Shown: positions 15,966 through 25,403, counted from the first letter of the stretch. The stretch: 64,000 nt of DNA from Nocardioides marmotae (GCF_013177455.1 NZ_CP053660.1:744001-808000); one strand, 5' to 3'. Numbers and translations: made by a program. Notes: generated from the sequence alone by a model not told the origin.

Positions 15966-17624
15966 TCACTCGAGGTCGTCCGGCTCGTCGAGCGCGGGCA
16001 CGGTGGCGACCCGCCGAGCAGCCCGCCCCGGTCCCGCGGCATCGGCCCGCCCGGCGGAGGTCGGGTCCGGCGGGCGGACCAGGTGGAAGGTGGTCTCCGC
16101 CTGGAAGGCGGCGGCGACGGAGAGCAACCGCTGCTCGCCGAAGGGTGCCGCGCCGAGGGTGACGCCGCGCGGCACCGTGTACCCGGTCGTCGGGTCGGGG
16201 CTGAAGCCCGTCGGCATGCACAGCAACGGGAAGCCCACCGAGTCGAAGGCGCCGGTGGAGGTCGTGAACAGCACGTCGCAGGAGCTGAAGACCTGCGCCA
16301 TCATCCGCTGGGCCAGCAGCAACCGCGCCTGCTGGACCCGGATGTAGGTGTCACCCGACTGCAGCATGCCGTTGAGCATCCGCGGCAGCCGCTGGGCGAA
16401 GGGGCGCACGTCCTCGCGCAGCTTGTCGATGAACGCCGGCGTCGGCTCGGCGTACGAGCCGCCCAGCGGGTTGGCCGTCAGCGCGTCCCAGTCGTCGGGG
16501 ATGGTGACCTCCCCGATGACCGAGCAGTTGTGCATCCGCTCCAGCGTGCGCAGGGTGGCTGCGCGCATCTTGTTGGTGGCCTCGTCACTCGTGGTCAGGT
16601 AGCCCGGCCAGTAGCCGATCCGGGTCTTCCACCGCAGCGCGGTGCGCTTCCCCCGGACGACCGGGGTGGCGGCCCGGATGTAGTCCGGAGCGGCGGGGAG
16701 TCCCTGGGTCCGCGGGTCCTTCGGGTCCGGCGCGGCCAGGACCTGGAGCAGCATCGCCGCGTCCATCGCGTCCCGGCACATCGGGCCGACGTGGTCACGG
16801 GTGAACGTCAACGGGATGACCCCGTGCAGCGACGTCCGCCCGAAGGTCGGCTTCACCGCCGTCAATCCTTCCGCGACCGCCGGCCCCATGATCGACCCAC
16901 CGGTCTGGGTGCCGATGCCGGCCGTGGCGATGCGGGCGGCGACCGCCGCGCCCGGCCCCGAGGACGAGCCGGCCGGGCTGTACCGCACGTCGTCGGGGGT
17001 CCAGGCGTTCCTCGTCGTGGGGATCTCGGTGCCGTAGACGGTCGCTCGGCCTCCCGCCAACGGGCCCATGCTCGCCTTCCCGAGCACCAGGCCGCCCGCC
17101 CTCCGCAGCAGCTTGATCGCCGTCGCGTTGTAGGTGGGCCGGAAGCCCTGGTAGACCAGCGAGCCACCCTCGGTGAGCAGGTCGCGGGTGTAGAAGTTGT
17201 CCTTCGGCGCCAGCCCGATCCCCGCGAGGGGACCGACCCGCGAGACCCGCCGCTCGGCCAGCGCGACCAGCGCCTTCCGCGACGGGCGGTCGACGTAGGC
17301 CTGGTAGACGTCGTCGTGCTCCTCGATCCGGTCGACGTAGGCATGCACCATGTCCGCCGCGGTCAGCCGGCCCTTCCGGATGTAGCCCACGATCTGCGCC
17401 GCCGTGAGCTCGGTCAGGTCGCCCTTCGGCTTCCCCTTCACCTCCGGCAGCGGGCTCGAGGGCCCCGCGGGGCCGGTCCTGGCCAGCGCGGGTGCGGCCG
17501 GCAGCACGGCGCCCGCGGTCGCGGCTGCTGACGTCCAGGCGATCCGGTTCACCACCCAGCGCCGCGAGACACCGACGTCCTGGGGCTCGTCGTCGTGGTG
17601 AAGGGACGGGCTCGGCGTGTCAGC
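15966..17624 (-). CDS. Tat-exported amidase-signature enzyme
   Basis: 552-aa amidase-signature hydrolase. From GTG 17624, a twin-arginine motif SRRWVVN occurs at about residues 20-26, followed by a hydrophobic AAATAGAVLPAAPALA segment, so it is probably folded and then exported. The Ser-cisSer-Lys site is visible: Lys in APKDN, SPAGSSSGPG, and GTQTGGSIMGPA with the nucleophilic Ser. It overlaps the 87-aa gene by 5 bp. Some amidases of this fold (GatA with GatC, AtzE with AtzG) work with a small partner, so the two products may form a complex. Substrate unknown. Confidence 0.85.
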   Translation of the reverse strand, partial: ADTPSPSLHHDDEPQDVGVSRRWVVNRIAWTSAAATAGAVLPAAPALARTGPAGPSSPLPEVKGKPKGDLTELTAAQIVGYIRKGRLTAADMVHAYVDRIEEHDDVYQAYVDRPSRKALVALAERRVSRVGPLAGIGLAPKDNFYTRDLLTEGGSLVYQGFRPTYNATAIKLLRRAGGLVLGKASMGPLAGGRATVYGTEIPTTRNAWTPDDVRYSPAGSSSGPGAAVAARIATAGIGTQTGGSIMGPAVAEGLTAVKPTFGRTSLHGVIPLTFTRDHVGPMCRDAMDAAMLLQVLAAPDPKDPRTQGLPAAPDYIRAATPVVRGKRTALRWKTRIGYWPGYLTTSDEATNKMRAATLRTLERMHNCSVIGEVTIPDDWDALTANPLGGSYAEPTPAFIDKLREDVRPFAQRLPRMLNGMLQSGDTYIRVQQARLLLAQRMMAQVFSSCDVLFTTSTGAFDSVGFPLLCMPTGFSPDPTTGYTVPRGVTLGAAPFGEQRLLSVAAAFQAETTFHLVRPPDPTSAGRADAAGPGRAARRVATVPALDEPDDLE

Positions 17625-17883
17625 CACGGGAGTCCTCCGTCCAGGCCTCGAGGAACGGGGCCGGGTAGAGCGCCGGGGCATGGAACTGGGGGTCGAGGGG
17701 GAAGTTCGCCGCGACGACATCGTCACGGACCGTCCTGCGAGCGTCCTCGAGCACCCGCCGCTGGTCCATGACGGCAGTCGGGTCGTCGGCGGGAAGGACC
17801 GAGATGTCGATCCCCATGAGGGCGTACCGGGTCAGGATGTAGGTGTTCAGAGCAGCGTCGTCGGGTGGCGTGGGGGCAGCCAT
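17620..17883 (-). CDS. Small partner protein of the amidase (87 aa)
   Basis: Unrecognised by family. It starts MAAPTPPDDAALNTYILTRYAL, is alpha-helical in character, and ends FHAPALYPAPFLEAWTEDSRG with conserved-looking aromatics. ATG 17883 is followed after 87 codons by a stop that overlaps the amidase start. By analogy with GatC and AtzG it may be a helical accessory subunit; this is inference from position and size only. It has no export signal, although the amidase has one, so co-export with the Tat substrate is possible. Confidence 0.65.
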   Translation of the reverse strand: MAAPTPPDDAALNTYILTRYALMGIDISVLPADDPTAVMDQRRVLEDARRTVRDDVVAANFPLDPQFHAPALYPAPFLEAWTEDSRG

Positions 17884-17947
17884 CGGGAGCCTTTCGAGCG
17901 GCGGTCGTGGGGTGGCGCAGACTGTTCCGCCGCCCGCGACCGGCCCG

Positions 17948-17963
17948 GTTTCCGCGCGGAAAC
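17948..17963. promoter_or_regulatory. Perfect 16-bp palindrome upstream of the amidase operon
   Basis: GTTTCCGCGCGGAAAC, a perfect palindrome 65 bp upstream of the 87-aa gene and in the divergent region with the SGNH hydrolase gene. It is a candidate operator. On the plus strand TAAAAT at 17991-17996 is a good -10 for the hydrolase side. Confidence 0.5.
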
Positions 17964-18103
17964 ATCTCGGTGTCGGCCGAGGGCCGGACGTAAAATCCGC
18001 CACCCGTCCCTGAGGTGCTCCGCGGCCCTGTCGTGCGTCGTGGCCGGAGGATGTGCGGGATCTCCACAACGGTCGTGCAACAAACCTCGCGCACGGGCGG
18101 GGA

Positions 18104-18829
18104 GTGGCGCACGATCGGTGGGTGCTCCTCGCCCGTCGTCCGTCCGGACGCACCGTCGCGCTGGCGGTCTGCCTGCTGCTGCTCGTCGGCATGCTGCTGG
18201 TGCAGCTCGCCGAGCGTGCGCGCGGTGACGGCGCGACCCGGTGCGAGCGGTTCGCCGCCGACTCCGCCGCGCGCGCGGAGCTCATCAGCGGCGAGGGTCC
18301 CGACGTCGTCGTGATCGGCGACTCGTGGTCGGCCGGGCTGGGGCTGGAGGAGAGCGGTACGTCGTGGCCCTCGCGGCTCGCGGGCCGGGTGCGGGTCGCG
18401 GGGTTCTCCGGCTCGGGGTTCAGCGCCGACGCGAGCGGCTGCGGCCCGGAGGTCGCGTTCGCCGCCCGCGCCGCCGGCGCCCTGGGTGGCGGGGCCGACC
18501 TGGTGGTGATCGAGGGCGGCCTCAACGACGTCGACCAGCCCGACGCGGCGATCCGCCTCGGCTTCGAGCGGCTGCTCACCCGGGTCGAGGCGCACGCGGG
18601 CGGGGCGCCGGTCGTGGTGGTCGGCCCGGCGGCCGCGCCGTCGCGCGCCGGGCGGGTGCCGCGGGTGGACCGGCTGCTCGCCGACCTCGCTGAGCAGCAC
18701 GCGGCGACGTACGTCCCCACCAGCGGGCTGTCGCTGGACTACCTCGACGACCGGCTCCACCTGACGCCGGAGGGCCACGCGGCCTTCGGCGACGCCGTGG
18801 CCGACGCGATCGCCGCCGCCGGCCTCTGA
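18104..18829 (+). CDS. Membrane-anchored SGNH/GDSL hydrolase
   Basis: 241-aa SGNH-fold esterase or acyltransferase-like enzyme outside the cytoplasm. A membrane-spanning N-terminal signal or anchor (RTVALAVCLLLLVGMLLVQLAERA) precedes block I VIGDSWSAGL (nucleophile Ser), block III GGLNDVD and block V DRLHLTPEGH (Asp/His). The start is uncertain: GTG 18104 has GGCGGGGA directly upstream, and GTG 18122 is an alternative. It is divergent from the amidase operon. Substrate not predictable. Confidence 0.8.
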   Translation: MAHDRWVLLARRPSGRTVALAVCLLLLVGMLLVQLAERARGDGATRCERFAADSAARAELISGEGPDVVVIGDSWSAGLGLEESGTSWPSRLAGRVRVAGFSGSGFSADASGCGPEVAFAARAAGALGGGADLVVIEGGLNDVDQPDAAIRLGFERLLTRVEAHAGGAPVVVVGPAAAPSRAGRVPRVDRLLADLAEQHAATYVPTSGLSLDYLDDRLHLTPEGHAAFGDAVADAIAAAGL

Positions 18830-18881
18830 GCGCGACGCGGGACCGGCCCCACGCGGGTCGCCCGCGTGCCATCATGCGCGG

Positions 18882-20090
18882 GTGCGTCACTCCCTGGCCG
18901 GTCGGGCCGAGAGCCCGATGCAGGCCCGGCTGCTCGCCCGCCTGCGCGACGACGGCCCGCTGTCCAAGGCCCAGCTGGCCGACCGGCTCCAGGTCTCCCG
19001 CACGACCGTCGCCGCCGAGGTCGGTCGCCTGGTCGAGCTCGGCCTGGCGCAGGAGGCCGGGCCCGCCGCGTCCCGGGGCGGGCGCCGCTCGACGATGGTG
19101 GACCTGGCCGGCGACATCCGCTTCGTCGGCATCGTCATCGGCGCCACCGGCCTCTCGGTCGGCGTCACCGACGGCCGGCTGGCGGTGCTCGCCACCCGGC
19201 ACCTCGCCTGCGACATCCGGCAGGGCCCCGAGGTCGTGCTCGGCGCCGCGCTCGCGGCGGTCCGGGAGGTGCTCGACGAGCTCGGCGTGGACCACCCGAT
19301 GGGGGCCGGGATCGCCGTGCCGGGGCCGGTGGACTTCCACCGCGGCGTCCCGGTGGCGCCGCCGATCATGCCCGGGTGGGACGGCTACCCGGTGCGCGAC
19401 GCGGTCTCGCGCACCCTCGGCTGCCCGGTGCTGCTGGACAACGACGTGAACGTGCTCGCCATCGGCGAGCAGCACGCGGGCGTCGCGCGCAGCGTCCGCG
19501 ACTTCCTCTTCGTCAAGATCGGCACCGGCATCGGGTGCGGCATCGTCATCGACGGCGAGCTCTACCGCGGGGTCGACGGCTGCGCCGGCGACATCGGCCA
19601 CATCCGCGTCGACGACTTCGGGCCGGCCTGCGCCTGCGGCAACACCGGCTGTCTGGAGGCCTTCTCCGGCGGCGCGGCCCTCGCCCGCGACGCCACCGCC
19701 GTCGCCCGCGGCGGCCGCTCGCCCTTCCTCGCCGACCTGCTGGAGGAGAACGGCGCGCTCACCGCCGCCGACGTCGGGCTGGCCGTGCAGCGCGGGGACG
19801 CCCAGGCCGTCCAGCTGATCCGGGAGAGCGGACGGCGGGTCGGGCAGGTGCTCGCCACGCTCGTGTCGTTCCTCAACCCCGGCATGATCGTCATCGGCGG
19901 TGGGGTGACCGGGGTCGGCCACGCGCTGCTCGCGGAGATCCGCGGGGTGACCTACGGCCGCTCGCTGCCGCTCGCCACCGGCAGCCTCCCCATCGTGCTG
20001 AGCGAGCTCGGCGACGAGGGCGGCGTGGTCGGTGCGGCCCGCCTGATCAGCGGCTCGGTGTACGCCCCGCTCGCCAGCCGCCGCGACTGA
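18882..20090 (+). CDS. ROK-family transcriptional regulator (first)
   Basis: 402-aa sugar-responsive repressor. The N-terminal winged HTH (LSKAQLADRLQVSRTTVAAEVGRLVELGL) is followed by a ROK sugar-kinase-like domain with a DNDVNVLAIGE segment and the Cys-rich zinc motif CACGNTGCLE. The start GTG 18882 has CATCAT 6 bases upstream, implying a leaderless mRNA. It lies just upstream of a second ROK regulator and a sugar ABC importer and probably controls that locus. The inducer is unknown. Confidence 0.9.
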   Translation: MRHSLAGRAESPMQARLLARLRDDGPLSKAQLADRLQVSRTTVAAEVGRLVELGLAQEAGPAASRGGRRSTMVDLAGDIRFVGIVIGATGLSVGVTDGRLAVLATRHLACDIRQGPEVVLGAALAAVREVLDELGVDHPMGAGIAVPGPVDFHRGVPVAPPIMPGWDGYPVRDAVSRTLGCPVLLDNDVNVLAIGEQHAGVARSVRDFLFVKIGTGIGCGIVIDGELYRGVDGCAGDIGHIRVDDFGPACACGNTGCLEAFSGGAALARDATAVARGGRSPFLADLLEENGALTAADVGLAVQRGDAQAVQLIRESGRRVGQVLATLVSFLNPGMIVIGGGVTGVGHALLAEIRGVTYGRSLPLATGSLPIVLSELGDEGGVVGAARLISGSVYAPLASRRD

Positions 20091-20175
20091 GCTCCGTCCG
20101 CCGCCGACGCCGACCGACCTGGGTTCGCGCGGTCGGGCGGGCCGCGCGCCGTCCGGTATCCGGTGACACCCACCT

Positions 20176-20283
20176 ACTTTGTCCAGTCGGTTCGCAAAGT
20201 CGTACCTGAATCTGCGGAACTTTCGCCCGAAGTGCTTGTGCAGGCGACGCGCAGCCACCTAGTTTGTCGCGCACCAGCACAAA
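20176..20283. promoter_or_regulatory. Candidate ROK operators (two TTTGT/ACAAA dyads)
   Basis: Two dyads sit in the 229-bp gap before the second ROK gene: ACTTTG-N13-CAAAGT at 20176-20200 and TTTGT-N11-ACAAA at 20263-20283. The left halves lie in an imperfect direct repeat, CACCTACTTTGTC and CACCTAGTTTGTC. T/A-rich half-sites in a GC-rich background resemble operators of XylR/NagC-type ROK repressors. Confidence 0.55.
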
Positions 20284-20319
20284 TGTGTGGCATGGGTCAC
20301 ACAAGCGGGAGGGTCGGCG

Positions 20320-21639
20320 ATGACGTCCAGCGCCCCGGTCGCTCCCCGGCCCGCCACCACCGCCCCGCCCACCAACCCGACCACCGCGACGACCGCCGCC
20401 GGCCGGCCCACGGTGGTCAGCGACCAGGTGGCCCTGCGCCGCGACCGGCTCTCCGCCGTGCTCCACCGGCTGCGCGACGCCGGCCCCCGTTCGCGGGCCC
20501 GACTCGCGGGTGACCTCGGGCTGACCCGCTCCGCCGCCTCCAGCCTGGTCGCCGAGCTGGAGGAGCGCGGCCTGGTCCGCCGCGCCGGCGTCGAGCGCCG
20601 CAGGGTCGGTCGCCCCGGCACGACCGTCGAGCTCGACGGCCGGCGGGTGGTCGGGCTGGGCGCCGAGATCTCCGCCGCCCACGTCAGTGCGATCGCCGTC
20701 GACCTCTCGGGCGGGGTCGTCGCCGAGCACCGCTGCCCGGTCGACGTCGCCCGGCTCGGCCCCCTCGGTGCGGTCGACCTGCTCGCCGGGCTGGTCCGCG
20801 AGGCCGAGCGGGGCGTCGGCGCCGCAGGTGGCACGGTCGTGGGCCTGGCCGTCGGGGTGGCCGGCCTGCTCGACACCGCCCGCGAGGAGCTCGTCGTCGC
20901 GCCGAACCTCGGCTGGCGCGACGTACCGCTCGGAGCCCTGCTGCGCGACCGGCTGCCGGTGTCCTACCCGGTCGCCGTGGACAACGACGCCAACCTGGCG
21001 GCGACCGCCGAGGCGGTGGCCGGCGACCCGGCCCGCCGGGACGTCGTCGTGATCTACGCCGAGGGCGGGGTCGGCGGCGGCATCGTCGCCGGCGGCCGGC
21101 TGCTGCGCGGCCGGCACGGGTACGCCGGCGAGTTCGGCCACATCACCGTCGACCCGCAGGGCCGCCGGTGCGCGTGCGGCCGGATCGGCTGCTGGGAGAC
21201 CGTCGTGGGGCTGCGCGCGCTCCTCGACGCCGCCGCCGATCCCGACGACCGCGTGCACGACCCGGCGGTGCCGGTCGAGGAACGGCTCGCCGAGATCGAG
21301 CGCCGCGCCGACCTGGGCGACGCCCGCACCCTCGCGGCGCTGGACCAGGTCGCCACCGGCCTCGGCGTCGGCGCCGCGGTCCTCGTCAACGCCCTCAACC
21401 CCGCCGCGGTGGTCCTCAGCGGCTACTTCGCCACGCTCGGCCGGCACCTGCGCCCGGCCGTGGAGGCCCAGCTCGCCGCGGGCGTCCTCGCGCCCGACTC
21501 CGGCGGCACCCACGTCTCGATCTCCTCCCTGGGCCGCCGGGCCGCCGTCCGCGGGGGCGCGGACGTGGCGCTGGCGGCCGTCTACGCCGACCCCACCCTC
21601 GTCCCGCGCCGCGCCGGCGCCCCGGAAGGAGCCCGATGA
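20320..21639 (+). CDS. ROK-family transcriptional regulator (second)
   Basis: 439 aa from ATG 20320 (GGGAGG upstream). After a Thr/Pro/Ala-rich tail of about 40 residues comes a winged HTH (SRARLAGDLGLTRSAASSLVAELEERGLV). The ROK domain has VDNDANLAATAEA, YAGEFGHITVDPQG and the zinc motif CACGRIGCWE. Its stop overlaps the start of the ABC ATPase gene (ATGA), so it is cotranscribed with the transporter it presumably regulates. Inducer unknown; the downstream oxidoreductase and isomerases suggest a sugar or inositol. Confidence 0.9.
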   Translation: MTSSAPVAPRPATTAPPTNPTTATTAAGRPTVVSDQVALRRDRLSAVLHRLRDAGPRSRARLAGDLGLTRSAASSLVAELEERGLVRRAGVERRRVGRPGTTVELDGRRVVGLGAEISAAHVSAIAVDLSGGVVAEHRCPVDVARLGPLGAVDLLAGLVREAERGVGAAGGTVVGLAVGVAGLLDTAREELVVAPNLGWRDVPLGALLRDRLPVSYPVAVDNDANLAATAEAVAGDPARRDVVVIYAEGGVGGGIVAGGRLLRGRHGYAGEFGHITVDPQGRRCACGRIGCWETVVGLRALLDAAADPDDRVHDPAVPVEERLAEIERRADLGDARTLAALDQVATGLGVGAAVLVNALNPAAVVLSGYFATLGRHLRPAVEAQLAAGVLAPDSGGTHVSISSLGRRAAVRGGADVALAAVYADPTLVPRRAGAPEGAR

Positions 21640-23186
21640 GCGAGCCGACGCCGCCCGCGGCCGGCCAGGACCGCCGAGCCGAGGCCCCGCTGCTGCAGAT
21701 GAGCGGCATCGTCAAGGAGTTCCCCGGAGTGCGCGCGCTCGGCGGGGTCGACCTCGACGTACGACCCGGGGAGGTGCACTGCCTGGTCGGCCAGAACGGC
21801 GCGGGCAAGTCCACCCTGATCAAGGTGCTGGCCGGCGCCTACCAGCCCGACGAGGGCGTCATCTCCTGGGACGGCGCCGAGACCCAGCTGCCGACCCCGC
21901 AGTCGGCGATGCGGCTGGGCATCTCCACGATCTACCAGGAGCTGGACCTGGTCCCCGACCTCTCGGTCGCCGAGAACATCTACCTCGGTCACGAGCTCTC
22001 CCGCGGCGGCTTCAGCCAGCGCGCCCGCACCATCGCCGCCACCCGCGACCTGCTCGCGCGGCTCGGCCACGGCGAGATCTCGGCCACCCGCGCGGTCGGC
22101 AGCCTCTCCCCGGCGGCGCAGCAGGTGGTCAGCATGGCCCGGGCGCTCTCGCAGAACACCCGCCTGCTCGTCCTCGACGAGCCCTCCGCGGTGCTCGACC
22201 AGGGCGAGGTCGACAACCTGTTCCGCGTCGTCCGCGGGCTCACGGCCGAGGGCGTCGCGGTCGTCTACATCTCCCACCGGCTCGAGGAGATCCGCCGCAT
22301 CGGCGACCGGATCACCGTCCTCAAGGACGGCAGCACCGTGGCGACCGGCCTGCCCGTGGAGGGCACCCCGACCTCGGAGCTGATCCGGCTGATGACCGGC
22401 CGCTCGATCGAGTACGTCTTCCCGCCGCGCCCGGAGACCCCGCCCACGCGCGGCGAGCCGGTCCTCGAGGTCGAGGGCCTCGCGCTGGCCGGCACCTTCA
22501 CCGGGGTCGACCTCACCGTCCACGCCGGCGAGATCGTCGGCCTGGCCGGCCTGGTGGGTGCGGGCCGCTCGGAGATCCTCGAGACCGTGTACGGCGCCCG
22601 CCGGGCCACCGCCGGGACCGTGCGCGTCGACGGCCGGACGCTGCGGCGCGGCTCGGTCCCCGCCGCGGTCCGGGCCGGCATCGGCCTGGCCCCCGAGGAG
22701 CGCAAGAGCCAGGCGCTGCTGCTGGACCAGGCGGTCTACCGCAACATCACGGTCTCGAGCATGACCCGGTTCGCGCGCGCCGGGTTCCTGCGCGGGGACG
22801 CCGAGCGGCGCCGCGCCGAGGAGCTGACCCGCTCCCTCGACGTACGACCCACCGGCGTCGAGCGCGCCGTGCGCACCCTGTCCGGCGGCAACCAGCAGAA
22901 GGTCGTGCTGGCCCGCTGGCTGCTGCGCGAGTGCCGCGTGCTGCTGCTCGACGAGCCCACCCGCGGCGTCGACGTCGGCGCCCGCAGCGAGATCTACCAG
23001 CTGGTCCGCACCCTCGCGGACTCCGGCGTCGCCGTCCTCGTGGTCTCCAGCGAGGTGGAGGAGGTCCTCGGCCTCGCGGACCGCGTCCTCGTCGTCCGCG
23101 AGGGCGTGGTGGTGCACGAGTCCGAGGCCGGCCAGATCGATGAGTCCCGGGTCCTGGACCTGGTCATGGAAGGACGAGTGGCATGA
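21636..23186 (+). CDS. Sugar ABC transporter ATP-binding protein (duplicated ATPase)
   Basis: 516-aa RbsA/MglA/XylG-type ATPase with two fused ABC modules. The first Walker A is GQNGAGKST, with a degenerate signature GSLSPAAQQ. The second half has GLVGAGRSE in place of Walker A, the signature LSGGNQQK and VLLLDEPTRGVDVG. AAGGAG lies 5 bases before ATG 21636. It overlaps the ROK gene upstream and the permease gene downstream by 4 bp each. It energises uptake of a carbohydrate or cyclitol. Confidence 0.94.
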   Translation: MSEPTPPAAGQDRRAEAPLLQMSGIVKEFPGVRALGGVDLDVRPGEVHCLVGQNGAGKSTLIKVLAGAYQPDEGVISWDGAETQLPTPQSAMRLGISTIYQELDLVPDLSVAENIYLGHELSRGGFSQRARTIAATRDLLARLGHGEISATRAVGSLSPAAQQVVSMARALSQNTRLLVLDEPSAVLDQGEVDNLFRVVRGLTAEGVAVVYISHRLEEIRRIGDRITVLKDGSTVATGLPVEGTPTSELIRLMTGRSIEYVFPPRPETPPTRGEPVLEVEGLALAGTFTGVDLTVHAGEIVGLAGLVGAGRSEILETVYGARRATAGTVRVDGRTLRRGSVPAAVRAGIGLAPEERKSQALLLDQAVYRNITVSSMTRFARAGFLRGDAERRRAEELTRSLDVRPTGVERAVRTLSGGNQQKVVLARWLLRECRVLLLDEPTRGVDVGARSEIYQLVRTLADSGVAVLVVSSEVEEVLGLADRVLVVREGVVVHESEAGQIDESRVLDLVMEGRVA

Positions 23187-24256
23187 GCGAGAGCCCGATC
23201 CAGGTCTCCGACCCCCGCGGCGGCGCCGACCGCGCCGCGACCGAGCGCGCCGAGCGCGAGGCGGCCGAGGCCGGCCGACCGCGGGGGAGGGGGCGGGCGC
23301 TGCTGGGCTCGGGCCTCGGCCGCAACCTGGGCCTCGTCGTCGCGCTGGTGCTGCTGTGCATCGTCGGCGCGGTGTCGGCCGGCGACCGCTTCACCTCGAC
23401 GGACAACGCGCTGACGATCCTGCGCCTGGCCGCGACGCTGGGCGTGGTCAGCATCGGCATGACCTTCGTGATCACCGGCGGCGGCATCGACCTGTCGGTC
23501 GGCGCGATCCTGGCGCTCTCCTCGGTGTGGGCGACCACGCTGGCGACCCAGCAGATGGCCAACGACACCCACTGGCTGGTGATGGTGGGCGCGGCCCTCG
23601 GGGTCGGCGCCGGGTGCGGGCTGATCAACGGGCTGCTGATCGCCTACGGCGGGGTCGTGCCGTTCATCGCGACGCTCGCGATGCTGGCCAGCGCGCGCGG
23701 CCTGGCCGAGATCATCTCCAACCGGCGTACCCAGATCGTCGACGTGCCCGCGTTCCGCGACTTCTTCGGCGCCGAGGTGATCGGCGTGCCGGTCATCGTG
23801 CTGCTCTTCGTGCTCGTCGCGATCGGCGGCTGGGTGTTGCTGAACCGCACGACGTTCGGCCGGCGGACCCTGGCGGTCGGCGGCAACCCCGAGGCGGCGC
23901 GCCTGGCCGGCATCAACGTCCAGCGCCACACCGTCTACCTCTACGTGCTGCTCGGGGTCTGCTGCGGCATCGCGGCGCTGATCCTCATCTCCCGCACCAG
24001 CACCGGCAGCTCGACCCACGGCACGCTGCTCGAGCTCGACGCGATCGCGGCCGTCGTCATCGGCGGCACCCTGCTCTCCGGCGGCCGCGGCACCATCGCC
24101 GGCACCGTCCTCGGGGTGGTCATCTTCACCACCCTGACCAACGTCTTCACCCTCAACAACCGCTCCATCTCCGAGCAGTCGCTGCTCAAGGGAGCGATCA
24201 TCGTCGCCGCCGTCCTGCTCCAGCAGCGCCTGGCGTCGCGCAGCACCAGCACCTGA
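23183..24256 (+). CDS. Sugar ABC transporter permease (RbsC-like)
   Basis: 357-aa inner-membrane permease with a charged cytoplasmic N-terminus of about 45 residues, then about 8-10 membrane spans. The family signature GMTFVITGGGIDLSVGAILAL occurs, as does GVVPFIATLAMLASARGL and GGTLLSGGRGTIAGTVLG. It is coupled to the ATPase gene by ATGA. One permease gene is present, so a homodimer channel is likely. Confidence 0.93.
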   Translation: MSESPIQVSDPRGGADRAATERAEREAAEAGRPRGRGRALLGSGLGRNLGLVVALVLLCIVGAVSAGDRFTSTDNALTILRLAATLGVVSIGMTFVITGGGIDLSVGAILALSSVWATTLATQQMANDTHWLVMVGAALGVGAGCGLINGLLIAYGGVVPFIATLAMLASARGLAEIISNRRTQIVDVPAFRDFFGAEVIGVPVIVLLFVLVAIGGWVLLNRTTFGRRTLAVGGNPEAARLAGINVQRHTVYLYVLLGVCCGIAALILISRTSTGSSTHGTLLELDAIAAVVIGGTLLSGGRGTIAGTVLGVVIFTTLTNVFTLNNRSISEQSLLKGAIIVAAVLLQQRLASRSTST

Positions 24257-24337
24257 CCGCCGGCGCCGCCGCCCGGCGTCGCCTGCACCGACCTCCGGGT
24301 CCTGCACCTCCCGTCACCACCACCAAGGAGCAGCACG

Positions 24338-25390
24338 ATGACGTCCCTCCCGTACCCCAAGAAGCTCGGCACCGGTCTCGTCGCCGGCGTCGCGGTCCTG
24401 TCCCTGGCCGCCTGCACCAGCAACGACACCGGCGACTCCGAGGAGGACCTCGGCGGCGGCTCCTCGCAGGCGGAGGCCGGCTCCAACGACGAGGCGGGCG
24501 AGGAGGTCGTCATCGGCTTCTCCGCCCCCGCGGCCGACCACGGCTGGATGGGCTCGATCACCGAGTCCGCCCGCAAGGTCGCCGACCAGTACGACGACGT
24601 GGAGCTGCGGGTCGCCGAGGGCACCAACGACGTCAACCTGCAGATCAGCCAGGTCGAGACCTTCATCAACGAGGGCGTGGACGCGATCGTGCTGCTGCCC
24701 TTCGACGGCGCCGCGATGACCCCGGTGGCGCTCAAGGCGATGGAGGCCGGCATCCCGGTGATCAACGTCGACCGCGAGTTCGACGATCCGAACGCCGCCC
24801 GCGTCACCGTCCTCGGCGACAACTACGGCATGGGCGTCTCCGCCGGGCAGTACATCTGCGAGCAGGTGGGCGAGGGCGACGCCGTCATCGCCGAGATCGC
24901 CGGCATCGACTCCCTGCCGCTGACCCAGGACCGCAGCCAGGGCTTCAAGGACGCCCTGGCCGAGTGCGGGCAGAAGGTCGACAACCGGGTCGCCGCCAAC
25001 TTCACCGTCGAGGGCGGTGAGGCGGCCGCCTCGAACCTGCTGCAGGCCGCGCCGGAGATCGACGCCATCTGGAACCACGACGACGACCAGGGCGTCGGCG
25101 TGCTCGCGGCGATCGAGAACGCCGGCCGCGACGAGTTCTTCATGGTCGGCGGCGCCGGCTCGTCGAACGCGATGCAGTCGATCAAGGCCGGCGACGGCGT
25201 CCTCCAGGCGACCGTCGTCTACCCCTCGACGCAGGCGGCGGACGGCGTGAAGCTGGCGCGCCTGCTGGTCCAGCAGAAGGCCCTCGGCGACCTGGTGGAG
25301 GTGGAGGTGCCGCGCATGGTGCAGCTCTACGCCCCGGTCGTGACCGCCGACAACGTCGACCAGTTCATCGACACCGCGTTCCAGTCCTGA
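24338..25390 (+). CDS. Sugar-binding lipoprotein (RbsB-like)
   Basis: 350-aa extracellular binding protein. The lipobox is LAAC (Cys about residue 26), followed by a Ser/Glu/Gly-rich linker and a Peripla_BP_4 fold (HGWMGSITESARKVADQY, GVDAIVLLPFDGAAMTPVA, GIPVINVDREF). AAGGAG precedes ATG 24338. It comes 81 bp after the permease and is followed by a very large hairpin, which probably stabilises its mRNA. Ligand probably a monosaccharide or inositol; not resolved. Confidence 0.92.
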   Translation: MTSLPYPKKLGTGLVAGVAVLSLAACTSNDTGDSEEDLGGGSSQAEAGSNDEAGEEVVIGFSAPAADHGWMGSITESARKVADQYDDVELRVAEGTNDVNLQISQVETFINEGVDAIVLLPFDGAAMTPVALKAMEAGIPVINVDREFDDPNAARVTVLGDNYGMGVSAGQYICEQVGEGDAVIAEIAGIDSLPLTQDRSQGFKDALAECGQKVDNRVAANFTVEGGEAAASNLLQAAPEIDAIWNHDDDQGVGVLAAIENAGRDEFFMVGGAGSSNAMQSIKAGDGVLQATVVYPSTQAADGVKLARLLVQQKALGDLVEVEVPRMVQLYAPVVTADNVDQFIDTAFQS

Positions 25391-25403
25391 GCCGCACCGT
25401 CGA

